From Tricholoma matsutake (lineage: Eukaryota; Basidiomycota; Agaricomycetes; Agaricales; Tricholomataceae): 64,000 bases of DNA. The stretch lies in contig AP026543.1 of assembly GCA_026075535.2 (NCBI GenBank), forward strand, positions 11,966,001 through 12,030,000, in the 5' to 3' direction. Made by a program: the position numbers and the translations under genes. Below the pieces are notes generated by a model, which was not told the DNA's origin, did not search any database, and worked only from the letters and a program-made list of their open reading frames with translations. Below, piece by piece: positions 1 to 11,067 of this stretch; position 1 is the first letter of the stretch; every line of letters begins with the position of its first letter.

Positions 1-629
1 TTGACCTGATCCCCCATGCACTCACGCAGGACCTCCTGTCAAAGAAGGTCCAGCATCTGAGTTTCATGCTCATCTGTTAACCAGTCATGCATCACATATG
101 TCGCTAGATAATGGGTTCCAACTTCAGCACTGAATCCATGGATTGTACCACTCCATTCGATACATGACAGGCTGTCATACACCTTGTGAATCAGTCCAGT
201 ACATGAGGTTGCAACTCCCTTTTGCATGCAACTCTGCTTCTGAAGAAATTCCTCAGCCTTGGCCCACTTCTGTCAAATTTCTCACATCTCTGCTAGTTCG
301 GCCCAATACTGGACAATCCATAGTGGAAATTGTTGTCCTTTGGCTGTACTGATGTGGGGACAATGAACTGACTTGGCTGCTGTGGTGCTAAGCACTTCCA
401 ACAATGCTTTCACCACCAAACTTGGAGGTGTCAACAGTGAGCAGATTTCTTCAGGGTCTGTGGTGTTTGGTTCATCTGGTGCAAAGTACTGATTAGGATG
501 TGTGAACAGTGTGGTGGGCTTGAATGTGGGCAAATCAAGGTTGAGTAATTCAAGTATCGAGGAATTTTTCTTTGGTAGGATCTGCTCCCTGACGTTGGAT
601 GGGATATTGAACCCAACAACAGGTGGCAT
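1..629 (-). pseudogene. Decayed repeat-family protein, C-terminal part runs off the window
   Basis: One minus-strand frame runs from an ATG at 627-629 to the left edge of the window and is interrupted only by in-frame TGA codons at 282-284, 273-275 and 39-41. The protein resumes in the same frame after each stop, so this is one reading frame with nonsense mutations. It contains a polar segment followed by a tract with WSGTIHGFS and DWLTDEHE. I recall similar tracts in high-copy agaricomycete proteins linked to transposons, possibly ahead of an Ulp1-type protease domain, but no catalytic domain is visible here and I assign no function. All three stops fit former CGA arginine codons. Confidence 0.4.
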
Positions 630-957
630 AATGGTGGTACAATGGAGCTCAATAAAATTTCATCTCTGATCAATATTGGTAGGTGTGGTTGCAATAAGCA
701 AGGTGACGCAGACTTCATTCATGTCTTTGTGCACTCTGGGACTCCCTTTCTACCAATAATGAGCAGTATATACTTACATGTATCCATGACATTGTTACCC
801 ACCTTCCATTTTGGAATCAGTGGCCTCCCTCTCTAACACTGCCATACTTGATGAAAAATTTGGGATGTCACATGCCATCACCCAAACTGATGAAACCATA
901 AGTTCAGACAGATGGTCACATGTCACAAGGGGTGACGGATTGATTGAAATGGTACAG

Positions 958-1212
958 TACAGCCTGGTGTCCGATAACTATGGAACTGACCCCTTCACTA
1001 GGGAGCCCTTAAGTTGATAGAGACTAGGATGCCAGGCACAATTTATGATGTAGCTTAGCAACTCTAAGCCTGTCACCATTACTGGGCATTGCCCACCCCC
1101 ACTTAGAGGGGCTTAGAGTTGCTAAGCTACATCATAAATTGTGCCTGGCTTCCTAGTCTATCAATTTAAGGGCTGCCTAGTTGAAGGGTCAGTTATCAGA
1201 CACCAAGCTGTA
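958..1212. repeat. Foldback (long inverted repeat) element
   Basis: The outer part of the left arm (from 958) and the inverse of the right arm (ending at 1212) share TACAGC(C/T)TGGTGTC and GATAACT. The arms continue inward through GCCCTTAA, CTAGG, CCAGGCACAATTTATG and GTAGCTTAGCAACTC to a short spacer near 1070-1103. Arms are about 115 bp each and roughly 85-90% complementary by eye. Both ends abut a TA dinucleotide, which would suit a Tc1/mariner-type MITE, but this is not decisive. No coding capacity is seen. Confidence 0.7.
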
Positions 1213-2217
1213 TTAGACATAGCCAAAAGAGGATGCTTTGTCATTGATTCACAATGGATTCCAATCTGAGTGATCCAAGTCCAAAAGTTTCCAAGGAAAA
1301 CATTTCATCACATGATGCATGTGCCCCAAGCCCGATCTGCACTCGTGGTGATCTATGGAGGGTGCGCATGCATCCATGGGATCATTGAGCCAATAGACCA
1401 ATGGCCTCCACTTGTACCAGCTTGAATCTTGGGCTCTGGATAAAATTTTTCTCATACTTATTATCCACCAGCTCTGGTAAAACTGCCGCTTTCTATGCTC
1501 CACTACTGGTTATGGAACATCTCCTCCAGAATCCAGTTGCTGGAATACCCCAACCGCCCCCCATCCTATTACATTAATTGTAACACCACTTATAGAGCTT
1601 GGAAATAATCATGCAAGTTTTTTTAAAATCAGGATAACACAAGTTTTATTTTTTATGGGCATATCAGGTGTGAGAAATTGAAGCAGTAGGCCTCAACGCC
1701 ATGTCTCTAAGTGCCAAAAGCTTGAGTGCAGCTTCATGTGAAGGGTGCAATCTATTCAAAGAGATCTACTGATCAAGCGATTATGACCTCACATGAGATT
1801 TTTTTTTCCCTGTGGTTTCAGCTGATGACAACCAATACTATATCGGCAATAGGACTACTGGCATCCTATCAGTGTCACACGCCAGTGACTAACATGGTGG
1901 TTTTAGAAGAATCAAGCCAAGTGTGCTCCATTTCAAGTTATGCTATCAGAATTCATATATAAACCGTTTTCCTTATGTCTTCTCTCTGACAGGACAGTGG
2001 ATGTCCTGCTTCTGAACAAATGTGTCTCTCAATAATGGCACACGCAGTTCTCACACTATTGGCCTCCATTGGTTCAAAAGCCAATGATCTGAGCACAGCC
2101 ACTCCCCTTTCACCTGGTTTTCCTATTGACCTAGTAATCTACTTAGCTGAATCCCTTCTGACACAACAGCCTTAATAGATGCCCTGAAACTGCCTTGAAC
2201 ATGATCAATGGATTAAC
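1213..2217. other. Gene-poor stretch left of the copia remnant
   Basis: Only short frames without recognisable domains are present. The right part (about 2030-2217) is probably decayed gag sequence of the copia element, because the phrase ACAATACAGCCTTAATAG and a near-copy occur on both sides of 2200. I found no 5' LTR matching the 3' LTR at 6362-6570, so the left end of that element is lost or too diverged to see. Confidence 0.4.
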
Positions 2218-5200
2218 ATGTGTAATGCCGACAATACAGCCTTAATAGGCAAGCATGGAAAAAGGAAGTACAATCCCAATATCACATGCTTCGAATGTGG
2301 GGAAAAGGGGCACATAGGCTGGCAATGTAAGAAGAAGTCCAAATCAGGAAAGTGGAAATCAGGAGGGAAGCAGAAGGGCACGACAGAAGCAGATGCAGCA
2401 GCTGATGATGAATTCACATTTTATGGGGATGATGGGAAGGATGTAGCACTGGCCATCTTGCCAGACTCTTGGTTAGCTGATTTGGCATGCACATCTCACA
2501 TTGCTCAAAACCAAGAAATTTTTATTGACTACACCCCTACCCCTGGACATCAGATTTCCAGATTTGGAAAGGCACCTGTGCTTGGACGAGGTTCAATATG
2601 GCTGGAATGTGCCATGGGAGGAAAAATATCCCGAATCACTCTCAAGGATGTGGCACATGCCCCTGATGCGCCATTCAACCTCATTTCAATTTCATGCGCA
2701 CTTGAGGCTGGGGCAGCTGTTTTATTCATGGTATCAGGAGTCAGATTCCGATCACCCAATGGAGCAATCATCATGGAAGGCTGGGTCATGAACTGGGTAT
2801 TTGATATGAATGTCAAAGGTATTGCCAAACACGACCAAGCATACACCGCCAAACATGGGAGAACATGGGATGAATGGCACAGAATTTTTGGGCATCTGAA
2901 CATGGGTTCAGTAAAAATGCTCAAAGAAAAGGAAATGGTTTTTGGAATGGAGGTAGATAGGATGGTGGAACCAGCTTCGCAATGCCAGGCATGCATCACT
3001 GCAAAGCAACAAGTCCAGCCATTTCCCAAAGAAAGCAAATCAGAGATCAAAGAGATCAGAGATCTGACAGTTAACAATCTGTGGGGACCAGTGCGCACTC
3101 AGGCTCCAGGGGGAGACCAGTATTTCATTACATTCACTGATGGAAAGGCATGACACAAAATGACCTATTTCTTGAAACAGAAATCTGAAGTGCTAATGAA
3201 GTTCAAACAGTACAAGAGTTTTGTTGAAACTCAAACTGGGCGCAAACTCAAGAAACTTTGTGTTGATGGAGGGGGGGAATGTCTTAGCAAGGAGTTCAAG
3301 AAATTTCTGCTGGACAATGGAATCCAACTAGATGTCACCACCCCTCACTCACCTTCCCAGAATGGAATTGCCAAACAATTAAACCAAACACTGGTAGAAC
3401 ATGTGCATGCAATGCTGCATCAGCATGCACTCCCACACTCTCTTTGGAGAGAAGCAATCACTTACACAACCCATCACAAAAATAGATCTCCCATGCAATC
3501 GATCAAGGATCATAAGGTACCCAACAAAGTCTTCTGGGGAAAGAAACCAGATGTATCGCACTTGGAGGAATTTGGCAGGACATGCTGGGTTCTGCAGCTG
3601 GATGGGAAAAGATCCAAACTGGATCCAAAATTGCACCAATTTATTTTTGTGGAAATAGCTGATGGTACAAAAGGTTACAGGTACTATGACTCCCAAACCC
3701 ATCAAACCCTCACCTCTCAAAATGTGGTATTTCAGTGGTGGAGGAGAAATATGATGAAGTGGAGGTAACTCACCCTATGCAGCTTGAGGGGGAGAGTAGA
3801 GAAAATGACAAGCAGACTTTGGGTGAGCCAGCACCAGGAGGGGAAGCAATGCATCACATACCTGAATCATCATCAAATCTCACATCACCATCACAAATTC
3901 CAGTACCCTGGGAAAGGTCAGTGCACATCCTCACACAACCACTCATAAATCATAGGATGCTTAACAACCCAAACTCATGTGGACCAAAGGAGTGGCAACA
4001 CCAAGTACCAGTAGTGAAGGAAGCTGGCTACATAGTGGTGGACTACACAATGATTGGGGTGACACTGGAGGATGACCCACTTAAGAACCCAAAGATCGAT
4101 CAGATTGGCCCAAGTGGAAGACAGCTATGGATGCCAAAATGATGCAATTAACCAAAAGAGGTACATTCAAATTAGTTGACCTACCCTCAGACCGCCAAGC
4201 TATCGCAAGCAAATGGGTCTATCACATTAAATGCGATCATGTTGAAGAAATCACCAAACAGAAAGCCAGACTCGTGGCAAAGGGGTTTTCCCAAATCCCT
4301 GGGATAGATTTCATGGAAACATTCACACTGGTCATGTGGCTGGAAGCATTCCAGCTATTGATAGCACTTGCAACCAAACTGGGTCTTGAGATCCTTGTGG
4401 TTGATGTGGTAGGCACATACCTGAGTGGGAAATTAGAGGAGGTGATTTTCATGATGCAGCCCCCTGAATATGATGATGGCACAGGATGAGTTCTACAGTT
4501 ATTACAACCTCTCTATGGGCTAAAACAGGCTGGCTGAGCTTGGAATGATGAACTTAACCAGACATTCCTGCAGATGAATTTCACATGGCTCTTCTCTGAT
4601 CAATGCATCTACATCAGGCATACCAATCAAGATCTGATCATTACCTCGGTACACATTGATGACATGACCATCCTCAGATCAGACATTGATGCCATCACAG
4701 GAATGAAAGCTGAGCTATCAAAATTCTTCATGATCACAGACCTGGGGGAGGCAAAGCAGATTGTAGGATTGGAGTTGGCAAGGGACATGGAGGATAGTAC
4801 CCTCAAAATCATGCAGCATCAGTATATCAAAAGGGTCCTGGAGAAATTTGGAATGACAGATTTGCACCCCATCAGCACACCATTGGACCCTAATATCAAA
4901 CTGATCAAAACACCTGATGGACAAGCACTACAATATCCCCAAATATTGCAGTGCAATCGGATTACTCATGTAGGCAGCAATTGGCATGTGACCCAACATT
5001 TCATTTGCAGTACAAACACTCAGCCAGTTGATGAGCAACCCTGGACCTACTCATTGGACTGCCATCAAACATGTATTTTGATATCTTAACAGTACTCGCA
5101 ATCTCGGTATCATCTACCAAAAAAGGGGAGAAGTCGAACCCACTGCTTATTCAGATGCCAATTGGGGATCAAACATCAATGATCAAAAATCTATTTCTGT

Positions 5201-5480
5201 ATACTGCTTCCAGATGGCAGGTGGCCCAATCTCATGGCAATCAAAGAAGCAGCCAATGGTAGCATTATCATCAATGGAAGCCAAATAGATGGCGGAAAGC
5301 CTAGAAATGCACCAGGTTCTATGGGTGCAAATGCTCACTTCCAAACTTGGCATTCCATACTCTGAGCCCACCAAACTCAATGTAGATAACCAAGGTGCAA
5401 TCGACTACTCCAATAATGCCATTAACCACAGCTGCACAAAACATATCGACATCCAGCATCATTTTGTGTGTGAGAAATAA
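2218..5480 (+). pseudogene. copia gag-pol polyprotein remnant
   Basis: The CCHC knuckle CFECGEKGHIGWQC is coded near 2287. It is followed by a protease-like WLADLACTSHI, where the family's DSG has become DLA. The integrase HHCC region follows (WHRIFGHLN ... CQACI). The integrase core is cut by a TGA at 3151-3153 and resumes with CVDGGGE and HSPSQNGIA. The RT begins near 4127 (ASKWVYHIK, GFSQIPGIDF) and has an HIDDM motif where YVDDM is usual (about 4655). RNase H sequence (LNVDNQGAIDY) reaches 5480 after a TAG at 5287-5289. Frame changes lie near 3735-4127 and 4490-4574. Confidence 0.85.
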
Positions 5481-5845
5481 TCTCTCATGAGATTGACATT
5501 CAGTACTGCACAACAGATTGTTACAATTTGTCACGATGACCAGACATACACTGGCAAGACCGGGTACTTTAATTTTTCCATTCAACTCGACTCACCTCCG
5601 ACAGCAGATGCCCTGATGCATGACGACTCCACGCACCCGAACCACTCCCACATGCACCATGGTACGACAACCCCTTTACATGAGGTCCATGACATCAGAC
5701 CCTCACGATTGACATGCTGCACCACAGCACTCTGTGACATCGGATGCCTCATGCAAGGCATGAGGCCTGTCTTTTCTATTGTTCTTTCTATTTATACTTG
5801 ATAACGATCCTACAATCCGATTGGACAATAGACATCTTTGAACTG

Positions 5846-5853
5846 TATATAAG
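5846..5853 (+). promoter_or_regulatory. TATA box of the solo LTR
   Basis: TATATAAG lies mid-LTR. A start site about 30 nt downstream (about 5876-5885, inferred) would place the whole hairpin array in the transcribed R/U5 leader. Confidence 0.55.
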
Positions 5854-5928
5854 CTGTAGTAATACTGTCTGTATTCTCCAGCTTGACCTAATTCAACCAA
5901 TGGTCTTAGACTCAACCAGAACACTCGA

Positions 5929-6216
5929 CAACTAAGGAGGCCCCTTAGTTGTGATACACTCGAACTCAACAGCTTAGGAAGCCCCTAGCTGTGATAACCC
6001 AAACTAGACAGCTTAGGAAGCCCCTAGCTGTGATAACCTGAACTCAACAGTTGGAAAGCCTCCAACTGTGATACACAAATGAATGGTCTACTCAGAAAGC
6101 CTCTGAGTACGGATAGCCGTGATTACTTGAGGAAGTACCCAAGTGAAGGCAGGAAGCCTGATACACTAGGAAAGTCTCCTAGTGCAACACCAATACAGTT
6201 GGAAAGCCTCCAACTG
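5929..6216 (+). repeat. Array of eight short hairpins in the LTR leader
   Basis: Hairpins lie at 5929-5951, 5970-5991, 6009-6030, 6048-6068, 6089-6109, 6125-6144, 6164-6184 and 6196-6216. Left stems are CAACTAAGG, CAGCTTAGG (twice), CAGTTGG (twice), TACTCAG, ACTTG and CACTAGG. Each has its own complement on the right, and loops are mostly AAAGCCT or AAGCC. Most units are followed by TGTGATA or a close variant. The stems differ in sequence but keep pairing, which points to selection on RNA (or cruciform) structure, possibly as a packaging or protein-binding array (inference). Confidence 0.75.
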
Positions 6217-6361
6217 CGATATACAAAGCCGAGGCTGAGTCAAGGACCTATAGTCTTAACACAGATGATAATCTAGCAGACATATTCACCAAGGCACTGC
6301 CAAGACCAAAACACAAAGATCTTGTCAAGTGCATAGGTATGGCATAGATGTTGAGGGGGAG

Positions 6362-6570
6362 TGTTGAATAAGCAATTGTAGCATTAGGCAACACTGACAC
6401 TGACACCAAATATAGTAGTAATGATGCACCCACAGATTATTAATAGCGGGACATTCTAATTACCAATTATAATTACCAATCAATGCATCAAATGCTTGTA
6501 TAAATACTTGTTGTAGATAAATGCAATAAGAAGTCCATTATACTATTATCAAGTCCTCAGAGTATCAACA
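6362..6570 (+). repeat. 3' LTR of the copia element
   Basis: The sequence starts TGTTGAATAAGC directly after a polypurine tract and ends AGTATCAACA, giving a 209-bp LTR with TG...CA ends. A TATA-like GTATAAATAC lies near 6498. The length and short TGTTGA...TCAACA inverted ends are typical of copia elements. The flanking duplication cannot be tested because no 5' LTR is present. Confidence 0.75.
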
Positions 6571-6903
6571 GAAGTCAGTGGCATCAAAGCCAGTTGGAGA
6601 ACCCATAGGGGCAGATGATGAATCAGAATCATATGCCATGGCTGCCTGAAAGGTGGTATGCTGATCAGCATCATTTGCTACATCATCTTCACCTTGCCAA
6701 ACCATGAGTGCCTCAGCATCAGCAGCAGGGACAGGATCAGCAGTGGGAGCAGGGACAGCTTCACACACATACTCCAGGTAGTCACAGGACTGTGTAGCCA
6801 GTAGATAGTCATGCATCTACATAGACTCCCTATGCTACCACTACCCCATCCACAGCATCACTATAGGAGATGAATCCACCATCTCCAGTGGGACTCATGT
6901 GCA
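6571..6903. other. Sequence between copia LTR and dispersed repeat
   Basis: A minus-strand frame of 83 codons (6565-6816) rich in Asp, Ala and Ser spans the LTR boundary. It has no recognisable domain and is probably fortuitous or a fragment of a repeat protein. Nothing else is seen. Confidence 0.3.
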
Positions 6904-7208
6904 TGATGGGGAAATTGATGGTTTTGATGTGATGGGTTATTAATAGATTAGTTGGTTGAGAAAGGTCAACCAGTGTAGGTGGAATACCTAAGGCAACACA
7001 ACTGGGGTCCCATTGGCATATACTTAAGTTTATATACTATGTTACATATATTGTACCTTGTTGCTACTGATGTGCACATACATGCACATACATATTGATG
7101 TGTGCAAAATAAAATTCTCATGCTTTGCATGTGTTAGCATAATTCAGTGTAATTCAATGTAATAAATAAAAATGAAAATTTATTATGTAATGGGGCCGTT
7201 TCCTAATA
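6904..7208 (+). repeat. LTR-like dispersed repeat, copy 1
   Basis: This segment matches 55329-55651 in the same orientation over its whole length (roughly 75% by eye). Shared blocks include GGTTATTAATAG, GGTGGAATACCTAAG, GGGGTCCC, TTACATATATTGTAC and AATAAAATTCTCATGC. It begins TGATGGGGAA and ends TTTCCTAATA; copy 2 ends CCTAACA, giving TG...CA. The AATAAA near the middle could be a polyadenylation signal. Best guess is a solo LTR of an element not otherwise present. Confidence 0.6.
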
Positions 7209-7239
7209 TTACCCTTTTATGCCTTGAGTTCCAGGCAAG

Positions 7240-7886
7240 AAACTCTGCTCAGCATTGCAGGAGGTTGCTGAGAAAAACGCTAGTTCAAAAGCAGCTGGTA
7301 AGTCCAGGGATGGAGACAAGTGGGTGAGTAAAAGGGGAAAGCCCTCAACTTACCTTAGTGGTGATAAATGGAAGAACAAGCAACATGTGCTAACTGAGCA
7401 GCTGAGGGCTCTTTGGGATGACCCAGAAGAGGAGATGACACAGAGGAGAATCTGGAACATGGGATACAGCAGGGATGAACCAGGCCAAGCCATCATCCCT
7501 TCAATGGGCCCATCCTCCCAGTCAGCTCCTGTTCCCACTGAGCAGCCAGACAGCTGGGCAGAGCCTTTCTCCGGTAGTGGGCGGCTCCATTTGACCCTGC
7601 CATGACTTTGCGAGGTGACATCCCAGGAATGCCTTCCAATCCTGGGGAGGCACCATTTCTTTCAAATGTGTACAGTGTGGCCAACTATACAATAGGCCCC
7701 AGTTACACCCCCAGCTTCATGCCTGCTTATGTTGACCCTAAGTACCAACAATGGTTGGCAGAGGATGGGTTCGTTTACCAGAATCCAGGACCATTTGATG
7801 CAAGTGCTAGCAGTACTGGCCAAGCACTCCCACCAGGTGACGGATCATTTGGCTATGCCTCTGGGTACTACCACCCATACAGCTGA
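7240..7886 (+). pseudogene. Unrecognised gene remnant, two overlapping frames
   Basis: A Lys/Asp-rich frame (7255-7605) with DKWVSKRGK and EEEMTQRRIWNMG is followed, after a one-base frame change near 7570, by a Pro/Gly/Tyr-rich frame (7602-7886) with AYVDPKYQQWLAEDG. The two make a plausible single C-terminal region of a protein, now frameshifted. I do not recognise the family. It directly abuts the LTR-like repeat, which may have truncated its 5' part. Confidence 0.35.
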
Positions 7887-8690
7887 GGGGAGAAGGGTTG
7901 AGCCCTGTCTAAGTTGGGCTTAGTTTGGTGTGCTGAAGTCATTTTTTCTGCTTGAATTTTATTTTAGCTGTCTCAATTTGGACAACCCCTAGCCTCCTGT
8001 ATAGATGCACTGTGTCTTTTTGTCTGTTGTCTTGGAGGAGGGTGATACTTGTATATATGATCAATTTTAGAAAATGAACTGCTAGGAGGGACCTCTGATG
8101 AAGAGCTTTCGGATGTGGAATCCTGGCAGGAGGATTTGGACTCGGACACATTAGAGACAGTCGACATGTACCATTCACAGATTCTTTGAAAATAGAGAGG
8201 TGAAAAGTCATTCAGCCCACGGCGACCTGAAATAACTCACTGACTCAGAATGTTTATTTTTTTCTGGATTGAGAGTCTTGATTGATGATGTAACCTTGAT
8301 GATGTAACCTTGAGCAAAAGTGTGCATGCACACTTTTGAGCTCATGTCATGTGACATATGGCCATATAAGTACTAACCCAACTCTTGAACTTGAAGCTTG
8401 ATGCTCCATCTTACTTGTCTTACTTGTCTCACTCATGTGTCGCTCAGAGGGTTTCGACCAGCAAAGCCTCGCTGTTGAAAGGATATCCAATGCAAATTTC
8501 CGGACAATGGCCTGGTTTACACCCATCTTATTTGACCCAACAAAGCATCAGGTGACATTTTTGCTGATTTGAAGAACTGTGACTGTTTCATGTCACAATC
8601 ACGTGTCAAATGTACCCACTTATATAACACAATTTCTTTCATTTATCCTACAAACACCATCCCCTGCCAAATCACCACACATGCTCCTCA
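7887..8690. other. Non-coding stretch with direct repeat and perfect palindrome
   Basis: A 13-bp direct repeat (GATGATGTAACCT near 8284 and 8297) precedes a 24-bp perfect palindrome at 8315-8338. A TATA-like CATATAAG follows near 8363. This order would fit the U3 part of an LTR, but no ends or target duplication could be fixed. No gene is supported here. Confidence 0.35.
8315..8338. repeat. 24-bp perfect palindrome
   Basis: The half-site CAAAAGTGTGCA is followed immediately by its exact reverse complement. Together with the TATA-like CATATAAG about 25 bp downstream it could be a regulator-binding site or a cruciform. Confidence 0.6.
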
Positions 8691-11034
8691 TTGCTGAGCT
8701 TGATGACATGGGTGCCTCACCATCTTCCCCACCTCTCTTTTCACTACCACCACCATCTTCTCATCTCTGCCGGGATGGTGCACAAGGGCAGCATCCTCCT
8801 CCTTGACTCCATCATCCCCCCCTTTCACAAGCACTGCATCACCTCAAACACTTGACCCTACTCCAGAGAGAACACTGCTGTTAAATCAGATGAGGTGTGT
8901 GCAGGTCTACAGTGGTTGAGTCTGTTTCCCTTGCTGAATCTCCTACAGCCCCCCTCCCCTCCTCTATGCCACACCCTGTCACCTACAAATGCTTCTCAGT
9001 GACTATGTTGCCTGCAATGAACTGCTTTCTTGTGCAGCCACGATCAAGCCTCGTGACTCCGAGATTAAAGATGATTTCCTGGCACTTCAATCCTCTGGCC
9101 TCCAACTTGGGACCCTGCTTCAGGAAGGAGCTTTGAAAGGCAGCTGTTTTGCCCCAGAGTCCACTACACTCAAGCCTCAAAACTGGCAGCCGGTGGAAGA
9201 AGCCCTCCCCTGTGTTTGTGATTCAGACCTCAGTGAACCCGATCCCCCAGCTTTCCAGGTGGAGAGCCAGAAGCATGCGCATGAGATGGGGGGGAATGCC
9301 GGTGGATTGTGGACGTGAGCAACTCAGGCTTCCTTTATCTCCTTTCACTCCTTTGCTAAGAGCAAGACAGCTATGGATCACCATGTGCCCCTCCGTCCAC
9401 AGCCCAGCAGTCCCCCAAGCTGCTCACTGCAGTGCCTGCTCCAGTGCCAAAGAAGTGATGAAAGACTGCGCCAGCTTCAATCAAGGTGACTCAGCCCCTG
9501 GAAGCGGCTGCCCCCATGAGCAAAAGGGTCAGGAAGAGGGGCCTTGGGTTGAAGAGGCCAAGGGCAGGGAGAGAGAAGCAGGAGCAGAAGGCAGGTGTGA
9601 GTGAGGGCAGAACACGCCGGCTTTGTGAGTAGAGCTTCCAAGAGGGAGAGGTGGTGTGCTCGGATGAGTTCTCAATGCAGCAGCACAGCTCCGCATCTTC
9701 ATCAGGTTGGCAAGGTCGGGCCCCGCTGAAAAAAATACAGGAAGAGCTCAGGGGGTTGTATAAAAGTGGAGAGATCCTGCAGCTACTGTGGGTGTTCTTC
9801 CCCATCCCCTACCTGGTGCCCCCCATGTAAGTAGAGCCCTTGTGTGTGGAAACCCCACTGATCACAGGGAAAGTGTTCCAAAAGAGTGGGGGACCTTCCT
9901 CGTGGATGCCGATGGCTGTGTGTTCACCTACCACTCCTTTCGAGCCCAGTGGCTCTGCTCTCAGGCCAGTGAGCTCTCCAAAGCAACACAGGCCCTACTT
10001 GGCGATGCCCTCATGGACCAATCACTTGAGAAGAAGTGCAAGCTCGGGCCCTGTGGGCCCCACTTCCCCTGTATTATTGGGCACCAGTGACAGTACCAAT
10101 GGGTAAGCCTGTCCATCCTGAAGCCCAAGGGGGTCTTCTGACACCCCCAGGATTTTATAGTGCTGATCTCACTGCATTCCACAAAAACAACCTTGCAAAA
10201 GTTGAAGTCTTCATGAAGGCACCCATCATAATTCAGATAAAGTGAGCCATTGGAGCGCTTGGCTCCTCTCTTTCTGATGCCCACACTGCACACAGCAGGT
10301 GGGTGGAGCAGGTCATGTGGCAGGTTTTTCCCGGGGTTGCCAAGCACTTTGATGAATCCTCCAGTTGGTACAAGAAGAGGGGCATCATGCCTCTCTTTGG
10401 CATGTATTGGAACCTGTGCATAAATGCCTCCTTCCCAAATCAGGTGCAAGTACACTGTGGCCCCCATGCAGACCAAAAAAACATAGTGGGCATCTGCACC
10501 CTGCTGGTCTACGAGCTTCCTGGCAGTCAGTGCACCTTTCTTTCAGAGACAGTTTGCTCATGGGGTTTTCAGTGAACTTCAACCACACAATGAGGTCCTG
10601 GCTTGTCATCTGGGAGGCAGGGGTTGTGATTGAGCTCCCACCCTGGGTGCTCCTTCTATACCCATCCTCCCTCCTATACCACTTCAACATTGACATTCAT
10701 GGTAGGTCTCCCAAAGGGTTTTTTTTACCCATCTTACTGCACCCCAGCTATTCAGTTCCTGGCAACAGATGGTCTGCAGTGACCAACTCCTGCAAACTCC
10801 AGGCCTATCACAGCAGGTGATGAATGCAGTCAAGGAAGCCTGGTGTACTTCAACCAGGCAACCATGTACCAGACATCAGAGACAGGGTATGCAACAATTG
10901 GAGAAGCTGTTGAAGCAGGGGACTTGGGTAAAGTGGACTATGGAATGAGTGCCCAAGCAGCGTTCACGAAGTATGCAAAGTACTTTCCAGTAAAGACAGC
11001 ACCATGTGCACATCAGCTGAACTTGGACAAATAG
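8691..11034 (+). pseudogene. TET/JBP-like 2OG-Fe(II) dioxygenase gene, broken
   Basis: The recognisable core is at 10303-10575: HFDESSSWYKKRG, then HCGPHADQKNIVGIC, then LVYELPG. The H-x-D-x-x-N spacing is that of the Fe(II)-binding motif of TET/JBP nucleic-acid dioxygenases. In another frame (10570-10700) NHTMRSWLVIWEAG, ELPPW, LLYPSSLLYHFN supply the later beta-helix strands and a candidate distal His. A probable intron (near 10532-10571, GC donor) separates the two. The tail MYQTSETGYATIGEA ... AAFTKYAKYFPVK lies at 10843-11034. N-terminal Ser/Pro-rich sequence (about 8691-9790) is spread over several frames. TET/JBP genes are expanded beside transposons in basidiomycetes, which fits this setting. 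Another 2OG oxygenase group is possible; the copy is not functional as read. Confidence 0.5.
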
Positions 11035-11067
11035 TATTATTATTACAATTATCTGAGGACTAGCAAC

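Larger units (their letters stand above)
5519..6261 (+). repeat. Solo LTR inserted in the copia pol gene
   Basis: The insert starts TGTTA and ends TAACA, the TG...CA form of an LTR, and is flanked by perfect 5-bp duplications CAGAT (5514-5518 and 6262-6266). Removing it rejoins the copia reading frame (IQYCTTD with DDNLAD). The 743-bp LTR contains a TATA box at 5846-5853 and, downstream of it, an array of eight hairpins (5929-6216). The parent element is not in the window, and I did not find a second copy of this LTR. Confidence 0.9.
2218..6570 (+). mobile_element. Decayed Ty1/copia (Pseudoviridae-type) retrotransposon, 5' truncated
   Basis: Domains occur in the copia order: gag zinc knuckle, protease, integrase, reverse transcriptase, RNase H, 3' LTR. 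The polyprotein is broken by several stops and frame changes, and a foreign solo LTR (5519-6261) is inserted in its last coding segment. Coding sequence resumes at 6262 with the conserved tail DDNLADIFTKALPRPKH. A purine-rich tract (TTGAGGGGGAG) stands directly before the 3' LTR at 6362. No 5' LTR is visible. The element is clearly non-autonomous today. Confidence 0.88.

Noticed and set aside
1..629. Calling the leftmost relic an Ulp1 protease
   Set aside because: Only an upstream-type domain is visible and no catalytic His, Asp or Cys block can be seen before the window edge.
5929..6216. Hairpin array as a CRISPR or as a tRNA cluster
   Set aside because: Repeats are not identical, spacing is irregular, and none of the hairpins forms a cloverleaf. 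It lies wholly inside an LTR.
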